Source of the DNA: Taiwanofungus camphoratus
Taxonomy: Eukaryota > Basidiomycota > Agaricomycetes > Polyporales > Taiwanofungaceae
Direction: 5' to 3'
NCBI GenBank assembly: GCA_003999685.1
Contig: CP021221.1
Location: 1,240,001-1,304,000, forward strand
Length of the DNA: 64,000 nucleotides
Below the pieces are notes generated by a model, which saw only the letters and a program-made list of their open reading frames with translations, had not been told where the DNA came from and did no database searches. The translations under genes and the position numbers were made by a program. This document shows positions 10,601-22,985 of the stretch, one piece after another; within the stretch, counting starts at the first letter, position 1, and every line of letters begins with the position of its first letter.

Positions 10601-11823
10601 TTCCTGCAGCCCCTGTATCTCCTGCAGCCCCTCCGGTTCCTGTAGCCGCTGTCCAAATCGCATCATCTGCTCCCACTGCGCAATCTCAAGCCCAACAGCA
10701 GCAGCTAACAGCACCGACGCTCGCTAAGACGGAAAGTGACATATTCGATCAACTCGCTCGCCTTGGTCAGCTGCGTGCTCAAAGTCCTGCTGTGCAGAGC
10801 CCTACAATTCAATCTCCTGCTCGTACAACCTCTCTGCCTCCGTCTGTCACTACCGTCTCGCCTCCTATCAGTTACCGATCCGGCCTTGGCATGGGCCCTT
10901 CTCCTGTTCCCATGGGTCAACATCTTCAGAACCAGCACACGGGCTTGCTACAACCACCTCAGATGCAGCAACCCACCAACGGACCTCGTGGTCCATTGGC
11001 CCCGGTACCCGTAAATCAAACACTATTGCAGCCTTTGATACCTACAACCACAGGATTCAACAGCTTCGTACCAACTCGACCTCAAAGTGCTCAGTCGCCG
11101 TTTCAAACACCGCCCCAGCAGCCGTCTTTCCTTTCGTCTCAACCCTCTGGTTTCCCTGGCTCTACACAGCCATTAGCACCTCAGATGACGGGGTTCCCCA
11201 GGGCAAGTCCCATGTTGGCACAGCCTACGGGCCTGACTGGGGGAAGCTTCCCGAGTCAGGGTCCTATGTTGTCTCAGCCAACAGGTCTATCTAGCAGAAC
11301 CTTTGGAAGCCCGTTTGGAGGAGGCTTTGGCCCAACACCATCGTTCCAAAACAACAGTGGATTTGGGCAAATCCAGAGCAGTAGGTTTGGTACTCGAGAT
11401 GCATCGCCTACTACTTATTCTTTTGTAGATCCCACTGGATTCAACCCTGCGTATGGGCAGTCACCGTTCGCAAATGGAATAAGTTCGCCGCCCTCTCCTC
11501 CATCTCAAACTTCCGTACCGAACACGTCCCCGGCAAATGTCTTTGCTCAAATGAAAAGTGGGACTTTTGCAAATGACAACCCTTCTGGTCCCCAAGGCGC
11601 AGGTAGGTACATGCATTTATTTTGAGTGTTCTCGTCTGAAACTACTCACAGATAAATATGATGCTCTTCGTACTAATCGTAAGTCACATTAAACACCGGC
11701 CTTTATAGGGTTACCACTAATGTTGATTGATTAGCGAGCCCCTTGACCGCTCAACCTACGGGCTGGGGTTTCCAGGGAATGAATAGTGGGACTTTCACCG
11801 GTGCCTATGGATTTCATCGCTGA
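7672..11823 (+). CDS. SLA1: Actin cytoskeleton-regulatory endocytic adaptor Sla1
   Basis: Sla1 couples cargo, clathrin and actin assembly at endocytic sites. Ten exons in phase (7672-7802, 7863-7944, 8004-8183, 8238-8321, 8378-8557, 8632-9150, 9206-9608, 9659-11602, 11652-11678, 11735-11823) give 1212 residues. SH3-1 begins VLKASYDYVPQ, SH3-2 has KALYDYEATQS and SH3-3 VLYDFTADGEDELSV. An Arg/Glu-rich coiled coil (9270-9510) follows. SHD1 contains RVWHDRTGQFRVEAAFLGF and SHD2, a SAM-like fold, starts near VDWFEFFLNAGCDV. The Pro/Gln-rich tail carries repeats of the LxxQxTG kind (for example MLAQPTGLTGG, MLSQPTGLSS, LTAQPTGW), the sites that Pan1/End3 EH domains bind and Prk1-type kinases phosphorylate. 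The gene ends 135 bp from the oppositely oriented SEC7. Identity is secure. Confidence 0.95.
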
Positions 11824-11958
11824 CGGGATATCTTGTATTAATTATCATCATTTACGCTCAATACTCCTGCCGTGCTTGGGATTGATGCAATAATATAACG
11901 GGAACTGACATTATACAAGCCTGAATGATAGTAAATAGATGTTACAAATGAATGTACG

Positions 11959-14900
11959 TTATGAACGCTCTATGATGCCCTGTATATACCCAACTCGCAT
12001 GAAGTATCCTCGAAGGCCCTCTCGAATTTCTGGTGACATGTCTCGAGACAATAGGTCAGTTGCCAAAGGATAGATTGCCGGTAGGTATCTCGCGAACTGA
12101 ACGGCTTGTCAAAGATCGTTTTAGAAGCAATAATGGGAAAGGACTGACCGCCTTGTCATCAAATCGATTGAAACCCTGCAAGATTTCAGCAACAACGGGC
12201 GTCCAAGCTGCAATGTTTTTAATCTGGGTGGCCATACGCAATTTATTGAAGTCTTGCAAAACGCCCAGACCCAGCCTATAAGTACGGTTAGCATCGGACG
12301 ACACGGCATTGGACCATTGCTTACGGTAGAAGTCGCTCAGCAACTTGTGGTCTTGCTGCCTGGTGTTCAGGGCGGAGATCATAATACATACGCAAGAGGA
12401 CGTGTACTAATGTAGAAGCACTACTTGACTCTTGTTTGAGGAGATTCGGAAGGTGCTTCATGAATCCTGGATACGAGAATAAACAATTTAATAGTTTGTT
12501 TCTATTTCGACATGGTTTCAATACTTGCCGACTTTCCAGAGCCCTGTGCGAAGTTCTTTATCCTCGTTAAACATCCTTGCGAACTGATAACTATGATCAA
12601 GGACACCCATTAAACGCAAGAGATGTTCCGGAGGTATAGTGCTGTAGACTTCGTCGTTTCGAAGAAGATCATTTGTTGTCTCGATCAAGAGCAATTGGAG
12701 GACGCATTTGACGATTATCTGTCTAAAAATGCGACGACGATCGTTGAGAGAGACGTTTGAGTCCGCTTTGGGCTGTTCGCCGTTTGGCGACAAAGGTGCG
12801 GGGACAATGGCGTGACCGTTAGACTCTGCATGGCAGAATAAATTCGGTCCATCTCCGACCCTTCAATTTGTGATTGCTTACCTGTCGAATCAGGCAAATC
12901 CGTAGAGCTACCATCGATTTCGATTCGTAGACTTTCATCGAACAACTGGTGTGGTGTTGTGGTCCTGAATAGTTTGACGAATGTCGTGGCCACGCGCTCC
13001 CAACGCGCAGGACTAAGCTTTTTCACGTTGTTCTCTAGCAATTGTTGCAAACACGAAGTCCCGATACGAGCCAACGTGTCATTCTCTGTCAAAGCTGATC
13101 ATGTCTGTAGCACGAAGGGACAAGAAGTTGTCATCTCACCTTGGCAGATACAGACGCAGAGAAGATCCAGAAGACCATCAAGGAACCGCTCTAGCGTCTC
13201 GAAGTAGAAGGTATAGAGATCAATAAGATTACGCAGAGCTTGTATCATTGTTGTCGAGAGCCACACGCTCATATCCTCTTGAGTGTTAAACCGCGACATA
13301 TCTTGGCTGGACTTGAGGACGGCGAAGATGGGGAACAAGAGCTCCTGGCAGACAGTGTCCCAGAAGTCTACGGGGAAGGTGGAGCCGTACGTCTTCAGAG
13401 TTGCAAACATTGAATCGAGAGCCCTTGAGATATCAGGTTGTTACGACTGGTATAAAAAGAGGTAACAAATGGATACATGTACTTACAGGCGCCGTACTTC
13501 CAGATCCTCACCATTCATGATGACATCGTAAAAGCCGAACAAAACAGGGAACCAAAACCGTATCATAGGATCATCTGCATCACGATTCCTCTCATTCGCG
13601 GGGGTATCAAAGCCGCATTCGGGGGATTCCAACATGACGGGGATAGTGCCCCGAAGCATGGCAATGGATAAAAGACTGATCTTCTGATACTTGCTCACTT
13701 TGCAGAAGTCTGTGATGCAGACTGTCAGGTCGGCAAAGGAACCGTACCGGACAATGGCAGGGAAGTGCTCTTTATCGAGGCGAGTAACGATTTCGAATGC
13801 AGAGTTCACAATACGCTCTGATAAACTACAATGAGCGATGTGTATCATGAGTGACCTGTTTCACTCACCTGTTGGCACCTTGGAAGCTGCTGAGAATACG
13901 CCAAACATTGTCCGCCAACCTGACCGCATATTGCCGACACGCGCCTGTATCATTTGTTGCAGACATTGCAGAACCTAATCACTACTGAGTTACCGGGTCA
14001 AAAGAGTGAATGAAGACTTTGTAGACAAACCATATCACGGATATCAGGGTTAGAATTGTGTGTCATGGTATACTCAAAGGGCCTGAGAAAATCTTTTTGG
14101 AACTTAAAATGTGGCAACTCTTCTTTCTCCAAGAACCGCATTGCGAGTTGTCGAAGAGCATCCAGAGCAAAGAAACCGACATGAGGATTGTTATGACAGC
14201 AAACCTAGTGGATAAGGTTAGGAAGATAGCATACAACCTGGATGACCTTCTCTACCTGGTTGAAGTGTTCTCCAAGAATATCCCACATGTTCGACCACTC
14301 CAGACGAATTCGACTCATGTTATAGTAAGATATCTCAACAAGCTTCTGCAAACTGAAAAGCCGAGGATGTTGGGATAGTCCTGAAGATTGAATTTCTTCC
14401 CACGAGACGTCGCACAGTGCTCGCACGAAATCGACAATAGCAGTCTATAAAGGAGTGTTCACATAGGTGAAACAGGCAGAAAGAAAACACCTACTCCGGA
14501 TAGATAATGGCTGAGAGAAAATACCATATCTGCAGCAACTGTAATATGAGTGGATCGACTCTCATTTGCTAACTCCTCAGTAGGCGGTTTACGGGCACGA
14601 CTAAACGGACGCGAATCGTCAAAACTATCCTGCTTGGATCAATCAAAAGCATAATGGCGTACTTTTTCCGTCCTGTTTCCGGTACCTCAACGCCACTGCT
14701 GATTAGTTGCATGTGCTCAAGTTGGCTTACACATGTAAGCACTTCCCGCCACGACCCCTTCAGGTTGTTACCTTCGTTCACAGCGACATCCAGTAGGGCT
14801 TTGATGGCTTCCATATTCTTCGTCTTCATTTCGCCCAGATTATTGAGGAATGTGAACTTCGCCAGAGTTGTTACGAAAGCATTCCGCTCCAGCTCCATAT

Positions 14901-17900
14901 CAAAGAAACAGACGATATGAATAGCACTCTTGAAACCATCTAAGCACAACTCGACGACTTCAAGGTCGTCGGTCTCCTGTAGTGGCCCAGATATACCAGC
15001 AAGGAACGGAATCCAAGCTACTTCAAACATTGGACGAACATGCACAAAATGAGATGCGCTGAAGAACTGTTCGCTGGACTTTGAACCTTTGCGCTGGGAA
15101 CGCATTAGTGTCCTGAAAAGGGCCTGCAACAGATCCAGATTTCACTCGTTCGTGTCATGCAGAAGTGATTGACAACTGACCTCTGTCTTGTTCGTCATGT
15201 TATTTGAGTGCATCATATAAGCCTCCTTCTGTAAATCTCGGCCAACGTTGGCTAGGGCACCAGCCAGACCAGGACCAGGCGCAGCCACCATCGGAGCTGT
15301 TTCAACCTCGTCCTTCATGCGAATCTCATTAGAGACTATATCGTCGAAAATGGCGCTTAATAATTCCTCGGGAAGATCAGAACCATCGTTAATATTACGA
15401 TTGTTCTTGATGAAGTCCACTACCGTCATCCGGCGCTTGACTTGAGGATTATGAGCATCCGTGTTGAGCAAAATGATTGAATAGGCCAAAATATAGGCAG
15501 TGTCTGAGGTTAGAACATGAGCATAGTTTCAGAAGGATACATCCAAACCTCAGCATACCTGCATTAGCAAAGGGAGTCTGGGAATTACCAGCAATATAAC
15601 GTTCGGCAAACTTCAGCATGAACCTATCGATCTTCTGTGCCTCACCCGGAAGACGAAAAGCCTGCAAAAACATCCTGAGAGCATCGACAAAGGGGAGTCC
15701 TCTAAAATCCATCATATCGACGAAAGCGTGCATCGTTGCGATATTCTCTTCATCCCTGAGGGTCAAACGTGAGTACATACCGATTGGAACAGCAGGATCT
15801 ACATACCCTTCGCCAAGATATTCTCCAATCATAGCTTTACTAAGACCATCGGTCTCGTGTAGGAATTTGGCGATATCTTTAGGAGACTTGCTAGGTATAA
15901 AGCCAGTTTCCACAAAAAATTGAACTCCCTATGCCAAGTGTCAAATTGAGAAAGAAAATGAGATCATCCACACAAACACGTTTAGGCTTGAAATTGAATT
16001 TTTTGATGCCCTCGAGAAGTGTCGTTTTCTTCTGTTTGGCACTTTCAAACTTGCTCGGATCGTCGACAACGTCTGGTGTTCCCTGTCTAACAGGATCTGC
16101 ACTTGGGGGCCCGGACACTCTGTCGACAGAAGAATCAGGCGTGATATTGTCTCGGCGCAGATCCTCGCTCATTTGAACGCGCGCGCTCTGATCTGCTCCG
16201 TTGTCAGGCGCTGGTGTGCTGGTAGTTCCCCATGCTACCAGAGACTTAAGGACAGCCACAAGGCACTCGAGTCCTTGCCTTCTGAGCTGCTGCTCTGAAA
16301 GGCCAAGCGTAGAGGTGTCTAGGGATCCTGGGCCGGCCAACGCGGTAGTGCTGAGAGACGGAGGTACTGCACTGTTGTGTGACTTTGATGTAGGAGGGAG
16401 GGCGGGACTTATCGGGTCATTCGCACGCTGCTGCATTTGAGTCACTGGAGCAGTCCCTATCTTGGATATAATGTTCATGAGGCTTTGCGGGAAGGGTCGC
16501 GTGAGCCACATAACGAATCCCACGCGAGTAAGACTCACTGCTCATAAATGTTATCTACTGCTTCGCTGTCGCAGTCGTAATTCAAGTAGATCTCGACGAG
16601 GACCTGTGGGTCTTTGCACAAGCGCTGCAGCATCCCCAGAATGACCGCCTTTTGCTTCAGAGTGGAAGTTTTCATTTCAAGGATAGGAATGAAAATCTCA
16701 TGCAGTAGAACTTCGATTTCTTTCTGGATTAAGGCGGGAGAAGCAGCAACAAGTATGAGCACAACTGACTCGACATGGTACATAATTCACTGGACAAACC
16801 TTTAGCTTCGTCCTTAATCCCGAGATGACTCTCCAGAAGATTTCCACACTGATTTCAAAGACCTGAGGAACAGGGCTGACAGCATTACGACTCAGGCAGA
16901 GACATAAGTACTGGTTAACAGCTTGCACGAATGTCGTCGCTTCATGAGATGAACTCGAATAAATAATTGCGGAGGGCGAAACGAATATGGGCAAATGCGA
17001 GCTCAGGATAGTGAGAACGAGATGCAGAGAAAGTAATTTGGACCGCATCGCATGCGATTTGAGATCGCGCTCGCTGTTGAAATCATTACCTCTGGTACTA
17101 TTGGTGAGAGGTTGTAACCATACCTTTCCGTGTTCAAAGGCTTCATCGTCAGTTTGCACAGTGCTCTGAAAACCAGAAATGCATCCTTAATAAAAAGATC
17201 ATTCGGGGAGAGTTGCCTGGCGGGGACGTCATGGTCTTCCTCGTGCACAGTATCACTGGCAGCAGTCTCCGATGGTTCTCTGTGAGCATTAAGATGAAGA
17301 AATGATACGTAAGGTCAACGTAAAGGTACACACGGTAAATGAAATGAACCCCGAGGAACATCGGTCCTCGCTCGGTGCTCCGACCGGTCTCCCACAGGCT
17401 CATCATGATGGACAGCAGTGGACGTATCACCTTCTAGTTCATTAGATTTATTCATATCGTCCGCCACCAATGTAGAGGCGGTCTCGTCAGACTGCGACAG
17501 AGATGACGGCCTCGTTTGTGAAGATGGACTAGACGGCGCCAAGGAGTTTCGTGGGGAAGGTGTTGAGAGCGGGTGCTTTGAAGGGGATCCACCCTCAATC
17601 TTCGAGAGCGTGACTGTAGAATCGCTGCGGGAAAGGCTAGGGGACACCAGATTACAACGGGCGAAGACATGGTTGACCATCTGGGTGAGGCCACCTTGTG
17701 CTACGGTTTGATTGACAGGATCGGTACTCAGGAGAAATACGTTGTAGACAGTGCGAATAGCTTTAAGTAAAGACGATTGATGAACTAAAATTGTCTGTGA
17801 GAGGACTAGAGCCAAAAGTGCCTTCACAATCTGCAGGGAAACAGTCTCAGGAGTAGTCTCAGAGTGGCAAGACGTAATGGTGTGGACGACGAGGTCGACA

Positions 17901-18856
17901 AGAGAGGGGCCAGGTAACGTTGTATGTGATTCGTTCGACAAGGAATTCCGTGTACTAGGTGAGGGCGGGGGCGACGGTAAGGCATGGGTCTCCGACGAAG
18001 GCTCTACAAAGAAAGAGTATGATATGAGCTTGGAGATACAGTCCAAGCTGGCAATCATGAGCTTCTCGCTGCGAGTTTCGCATGCTAAGCGCAACGGTTC
18101 AAAAATCTCTCGAGGTCGGTCTCCACCTTGACCGGACTTGACCATCTTCAGCGCCCTCTGCACACTCTCGCGGAGAGGCGCAGACCGCTTGGCCTCTCTG
18201 GAAGAAGAGATCGTCTCAAGAGCAGACGAGATGAGAACTATTGACACTGTACGACCCTTCGATATCGTGAGAGAACGTCTGTGAGACGCAGCAGACGCAG
18301 GTCTTGAAGGTGGCGAAGTTACCGCCGGGACATTATGGCCTGGTGCATGACCATTCGCATGTTTGTGCTCCATACCTGGCAGAGAAGGCCGTGCGTGTCC
18401 ATTGGTTCCAGATGACGGTGGCAGACTGTCCCGTCGCGGAGGTGGAGACCTTGAGTCCGAGAATTTGGCCGGGGGGGTTGGTGGAGGAGACTGTGCATTT
18501 TCAACAACACCAGTGGTCAGGTGTATTCCTGACGCCTCCTCCTCTGTAATATTTTCCGTCTCGAACCGTGACGAGGGCCCTGTTTTGAGTTGTGACGTAG
18601 AACTATCGCGACCAGACAGATGACTCTCGACGGGTATACCTTCACCTAGAGAGTGTCTTGACCCATCCTCATCACGTTCCTCTGTGTCAGACTCTTGTCC
18701 TGCGGCAATCTGGCCTTCACTTGAACGTGCGTAGTTCTCGTTTACAGGATCCCTCGGAACCGCAGCAATGTCAGCCAAAACGTTCGAGGACGTAGCGGTG
18801 GGCGGAGAATGAGGTAATGGTACTGAGGCCGCCCGTTCTAAATCGACAGCATCCAT
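11959..18856 (-). CDS. SEC7: Sec7-family Arf guanine nucleotide exchange factor (BIG type)
   Basis: This large GEF activates Arf GTPases at the trans-Golgi. ATG at 18856 ([10 protein letters not shown]) begins a disordered Ser/Pro-rich tail. The DCB region follows ([20 protein letters not shown], about 18.2 kb). The HUS box NYDCD is near 16.57 kb. The Sec7 domain covers about 15.9-15.3 kb with [24 protein letters not shown], whose Glu in LPGEAQ is the catalytic finger, and [15 protein letters not shown] helical repeats fill the C-terminal half. The last exons read [18 protein letters not shown] and then [18 protein letters not shown], with the stop at 11959-11961. There are many short introns; I verified several junctions but not all, so the protein length (roughly 1,850-1,950 residues) is an estimate. 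An in-frame upstream extension to 18943 has only a TTG start and is not used. Confidence 0.93.
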
Positions 18857-19117
18857 TGTTGATGTCGACCGACGAGTTGTGGAAAGGAAGCTGGTCACCG
18901 TCCTAAACAACGAGCTGGGTGCTTTCGCGATCAGTATTGACAATTATTCGCGCGTTCCATCACGCGCACGAGACGCGCCGCGGCACAGTCAACTCCGGCT
19001 TTTCCGGCCTGCTCTACTGCTACGGCCAATCCAAAATTTATTGAACGTACAGTCAAAATAGCGTCGGCATAAATTGACGACCACTACCAACTGCAACATT
19101 CGCCTTGATTTATCGCC
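18857..19117. promoter_or_regulatory. Divergent promoter region, SEC7 / DYS1
   Basis: Only 261 bp separate the two start codons, so both genes must be driven from this compact region. No clear TATA box is visible. Confidence 0.5.
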
Positions 19118-20507
19118 ATGACTTCCAGTACGACGAACGCTATCCCCGCTGGTGCCTCTGCAGCAGTACTCAAGCCCTCTGAGCCCATGCCAGAGTTCGC
19201 TATAGCTGTCGAAGGTCCAAACTTCGACAAGCCCATATCTTTGCAACAGCTGTTAGAGAACTACCAGCGTATCGGCTTTCAGGCGAGTAGTCTTGCCAAG
19301 GCGATAGACATAGTCAACAAAATGGTAAGCGCCAATAATCACCTTGAACCTTGAATCATACACATTCATTGCTCGGACTTCGCAAGCGACAATGGCGCCT
19401 TTCCGATGAAGCTATCGCGGAAGATGAATTGGAAGAGTTCCTGTCTCCTGAAATCAGGGCTCAGACTCGGTGCAACATCTTCTTGGGCTATACGTCCAAT
19501 CTTATCTCGTCTGGGCTACGCGAAATAATCTTGCACCTCGTAAAACATAAGCACGTTTGCGCTATTGTCACCACCGCTGGAGGCATAGAGGAGGACTTCA
19601 TCAAATGTCTGGGCAAGACCTACCTAGCCGACTTCAATCTGGACGGAGCCGACCTACGAAGGAGAGGAATGAACCGCATCGGCAATCTGATTGTGCCAAA
19701 TGACAACTATTGCAAGTTCGAAGATTGGCTTATACCAATTTTGGATACTATGCTTGCGGAACAGAAGGAAACTGGCCAAGTGTGGTCCCCTAGCTCCTTC
19801 ATCAGGAGACTGGGGCAGGAGATCGATAACGAGGATTCCGTGTACTATTGGGCTTACAAAGTGAAGATAATACTCATCTACCTGCTCCACGTATGAGCTG
19901 TGATACGACTGCTGAGTGAAACTGTACAGAATAACATACCGGTCTTTTGCCCAGCTTTGACAGATGGATCGCTGGGAGATATGATATACTTCCATTCTTT
20001 CCGCTCACCTGGCCTTATAATCGATATTGTCCGTGATATTCGGGCTCTTAATGAGTTAGCTCGGCAGTCGAAGAAAGCAGGGATGATTATCCTAGGAGGG
20101 GGGGTTTGCAAGCATCAAATAGCTAACGCTATGCTTATCGTGAGCGTTTTCGCTTCCATAGTTTTCGTCGTGTCTGACGTACTACAGCGCAATGGAGCCG
20201 ACTACTCCGTATACATCGTATGCACTTCATCTTCGCTATGTGGATTCTTTGTACTGAACCGATCACGTACTGTACAGAACACAGGACAGGAGTTTGACGG
20301 CTCAGATTCTGGTGCTAGACCTGATGAAGCCGTCTCGTGGGGTAAAATTCGAGCTGGCGCCGAATCAGTCAAGGTATATATTTCCATGCATATCTCATCA
20401 GTGAAAACTTATTCTTTACATTCTCGTCTTAGGTATTTGCTGATGCTACACTAGTGTTCCCTATGTTGGTAGCTGCTACATTCGCACAAGACATCGGCTC
20501 TTCGTGA
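19118..20507 (+). CDS. DYS1: Deoxyhypusine synthase
   Basis: The enzyme transfers the aminobutyl group of spermidine to one Lys of eIF5A, the first step of hypusine formation, using NAD+. Six exons in phase (19118-19324, 19387-19860, 19930-20139, 20188-20217, 20278-20373, 20433-20507) give 363 residues, normal for the family. Landmarks are [59 protein letters not shown], and [19 protein letters not shown], in which Lys of WGKIR is the catalytic lysine that forms the enzyme intermediate. The gene lies between SEC7 and a tRNA-Arg. Identity is secure and the protein looks complete. Confidence 0.96.
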
Positions 20508-20674
20508 CCTGGGGAGGAAACTTCATTCGTAGAGAAAGCAGATATTAGTACCGTGATATAATGCCTAGCAGCATAAATCGACGCACTGATGCCTGCTATG
20601 AAAGTCGGATTCACCCTTCGTAAACTAGACAGCAATAATCGTGTGAGGACCAAAAATAAATTCAAGTCTACAAG

Positions 20675-20682
20675 AAAAAAAA
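20675..20682 (-). terminator. RNA polymerase III T-run terminator
   Basis: On the minus strand eight T residues begin directly after the tRNA discriminator base. Confidence 0.75.
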
Positions 20683-20764
20683 TGACCACCGCAGGGGTCG
20701 AACCTGCAATCTCCTGATAACAATAGAATCGTAGTCAGACGCGATGCCATTTCGCCAGGCGGCC
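20683..20764 (-). tRNA. tRNA-Arg (anticodon ACG) with 10-nt intron
   Basis: Read on the minus strand, the arms are the same as in the tRNA at 4740-4818: acceptor GGCCGCC/GGTGGTC, D stem GCGA/TCGC, anticodon stem TCTGA/TCAGG, T arm GCAGG/CCTGC. The loop is CTACGA, then TTCTATTGTT (10-nt intron), then A, so the mature RNA equals that of the first copy while the intron differs in length and sequence. It lies in the gap between the deoxyhypusine synthase and 14-3-3 genes. Confidence 0.92.
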
Positions 20765-20932
20765 ACAGCTCTAGCCGATATTAGAATTAAATCTATTACC
20801 CTTTTCCATAAACAACAAAATCGCAAATCAATGCTATTTCATATTGGACGCTGAGACATTGAGCAGGGTTGAGATGATTAGGACAAAAAAGAATTGAGAG
20901 GCTGTTTACATCAGAAGTACTGAACAAGTTTC

Positions 20933-21799
20933 CTATGTCTCTGAAACACCTGCGTCCGAATCTCGGTGCATTTCACCTGACCACAGTATTAAATCATCCT
21001 TTAAAAGTTGTAAGATCATCAGAGAATCCTCCAGGCTCTGTCCTGGAAAGGAGGGATCCGACGCTACCGCGACTGCCTCGTCGAATGCATGCTTCGCAAG
21101 ATAGCATGCTCTCTCGGGGCTTTCGCAGATGTCATGATAATAGACCGCAAAGTTGAGCGCCAAACCGAGACGGGTTGGATGCGCTGGATCAAGAGTGGTC
21201 AGCGCGTGCTTGTACGCAAACTTGTATGCATCGAGTGACGTTGCTGCATACTGATCGTGCGCTTGGTTGCGAGAAATCTCCGCGAGATAACGATAGTAGT
21301 CGCCTCTCCTGTCAGACACAGTTGAAACTTAGAAAGTATTCGGCGAACGCAAAGGTCGTGCGCACATTTTGCAATAAAAGACTTTCTCTTCCCCTGGATT
21401 TGCGGCAGGTATAAGAAAACGTTCCAGCAGCTCCACGACATCCTTGGATATACTATCCAAATCCTGTTCGATTCGCTCCTTCTGGCGTCGCATAAGTAGA
21501 ACCTGCTGCCATGAGGCATGTCGAGCTTCCCGCTTCTGTAAGGTATCGATAGTACGCCAGCTGCCGCGAAGTGAAGCTGTAATATTCTTATAGGCAATTG
21601 AGAGGAGATTGCGTTCGTCGACAGTAAGCTGAGCATCAGTGAAAGAGATGATACTCTTAAGCTGTGCGATCACATCTACGCAAACCAGCTGAACAAGGAG
21701 TAGATTTGGTACTTTATGATGCTGACCGTGATATCGTTCCGCTTGATCGGCGACTTTGGCGAGGTAAAGATAATCTAGCCGAGACAGCGTGACGTTCAT
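20933..21799 (-). CDS. Divergent 14-3-3 family protein
   Basis: 14-3-3 proteins are all-helical dimers that bind phosphoserine motifs. Two exons (21799-21366, 21308-20933) give 269 residues. The start is MNVTLSRLDYLYLAKVADQAERY. The phosphopeptide pocket is present: YKNITASLRGSWR (Lys and Arg of the K49/R56 pair) and RGDYYRYLAEI (Arg-Tyr of the R127/Y128 pair), followed by TRLGLALNFAVYYHDI and SLEDSLMILQLLKDDLILW. Compared with canonical fungal 14-3-3 it differs: the stretch between AERY and LTVDERNLLS is long and unusual, and several signature positions are changed (ASLRGSWR in place of GARRASWR). I read it as a second, fast-evolving paralogue. No acidic tail of the usual kind follows. Confidence 0.88.
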
Positions 21800-21830
21800 C
21801 TATGGGTATGGTCAGCTCAAGGACCACGAA

Positions 21831-22490
21831 TTATGCCACCACAAGTGCGACCTACAGGAGACATCTTTTTGCCGATTAACACAAACAGGAGTAGCTAGCC
21901 GGCGGAGAGAAGTTATATAGACTTACGGCGTCAAGATCTGCCCTATACCATAATATTGGGGCACGGGGGAAACATGCGACATACAGGTGATAGCCATAGA
22001 ACTGACGGAAATGACCGTAATCGTAAAGGATTTCCTGTTACATGAGAGAAGCTTGCAGATTGACATCTGGACGGAACAGACATTGTGAAAGGGTTCGGGG
22101 CTGGGTATAGGGTTCCCGACTGATTCAAGCTCGGCCAGATACTGCCTGAGATCTTTCTGTACTTGGGTTAGGACATTAGCGAGGACCAGGGTCTATGTGT
22201 CGTGGACATGCGGGCAGTAACAGAGTCATACAGTGAGTGACTGAATCCTTAAGCCTTGGACAACTGCACTGGATAATCATAACATTGGATCGGCCATCAC
22301 ACAATGACTTACTGATTAAGGAAGGTAGGATATCAGAATTTCGCGACTCAGCTATATAACGTTACCTCCCTGACGGGCCTGATAAGCCTTTCAGCAAGTG
22401 GTATTTACAGATGATCCGAACTTGAGGTCAAATCCGAGACCTACTTTAATGTTTAGCTTCCCGCGATCGAGGCAGTCATCTAATATCGCT
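21831..22490 (-). CDS. Unrecognised multi-exon gene, N-terminus unresolved
   Basis: Five exons join in a consistent phase on the minus strand: 22387-22366, 22263-22232, 22192-22082, 22034-21927 and 21851-21831 (stop TAA). An upstream exon ends at 22445. Together they read smoothly from LDDCLDRGKLNIK through QGLRIQSLTTLVLANVL, RQYLAELESVGNPIP and YDYGHFRQFYGYHLYV to a stop. All introns have GT...AG borders and sizes of 45-75 bp. I could not settle the first exon or start codon, which may lie near 22650. I recognise no domain. It sits head-to-tail upstream of the 14-3-3 gene, so the two could also be parts of one transcript. Treat the function as unknown. Confidence 0.5.
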
Positions 22491-22985
22491 TGCAAGCAGA
22501 AAAAAACCGGTGAACATAGGCTGCAGTGCGTGAGGAACCAGTACATACTCTGAGACTTCCTCGAGCGTACCGTTTAAGCTTGTAGTGCCATTTCGCAAGG
22601 ACTTCCACCTGCTACACTCTCTTTGAGTTCTGACATAGCCCTGCAAAAGAAACGATCGTCCTTCTCCTGGTTTCTCCTCCCAGCAAACCAAGAAGTGAGC
22701 CCCGTAGAATTCATCGACCATTGTCAGTCAATATCGGATCAGTTCACACAGCTCAAGAATATATGGAGTCGACACCGACACCGAAACCGACGCCAAGAAT
22801 CCTTGATTCCACGTTGCTTTGTTCCTCATCAAGACACGCTCACGAACAGTGATTTCACTTTGTCGGTTAACCAATTGTATCCGCACAGGTTAGACAGCGT
22901 AGCAATAGAACGCGTGTCGCATCCTGCAAGAAATAGTAGTACAAGTCCCTCTGACGCGCAGTTACCTTCTCAATCCTCGGGCCCT
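22491..22985. other. Possible first exon of the unrecognised gene; otherwise no gene
   Basis: Minus-strand open frames near 22476-22721 may include the missing 5' exon of the gene to the left, but no start and splice combination was convincing. Two short tandem runs of GACACC/GACACCGA-like sequence occur at about 22770-22790. Confidence 0.3.
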
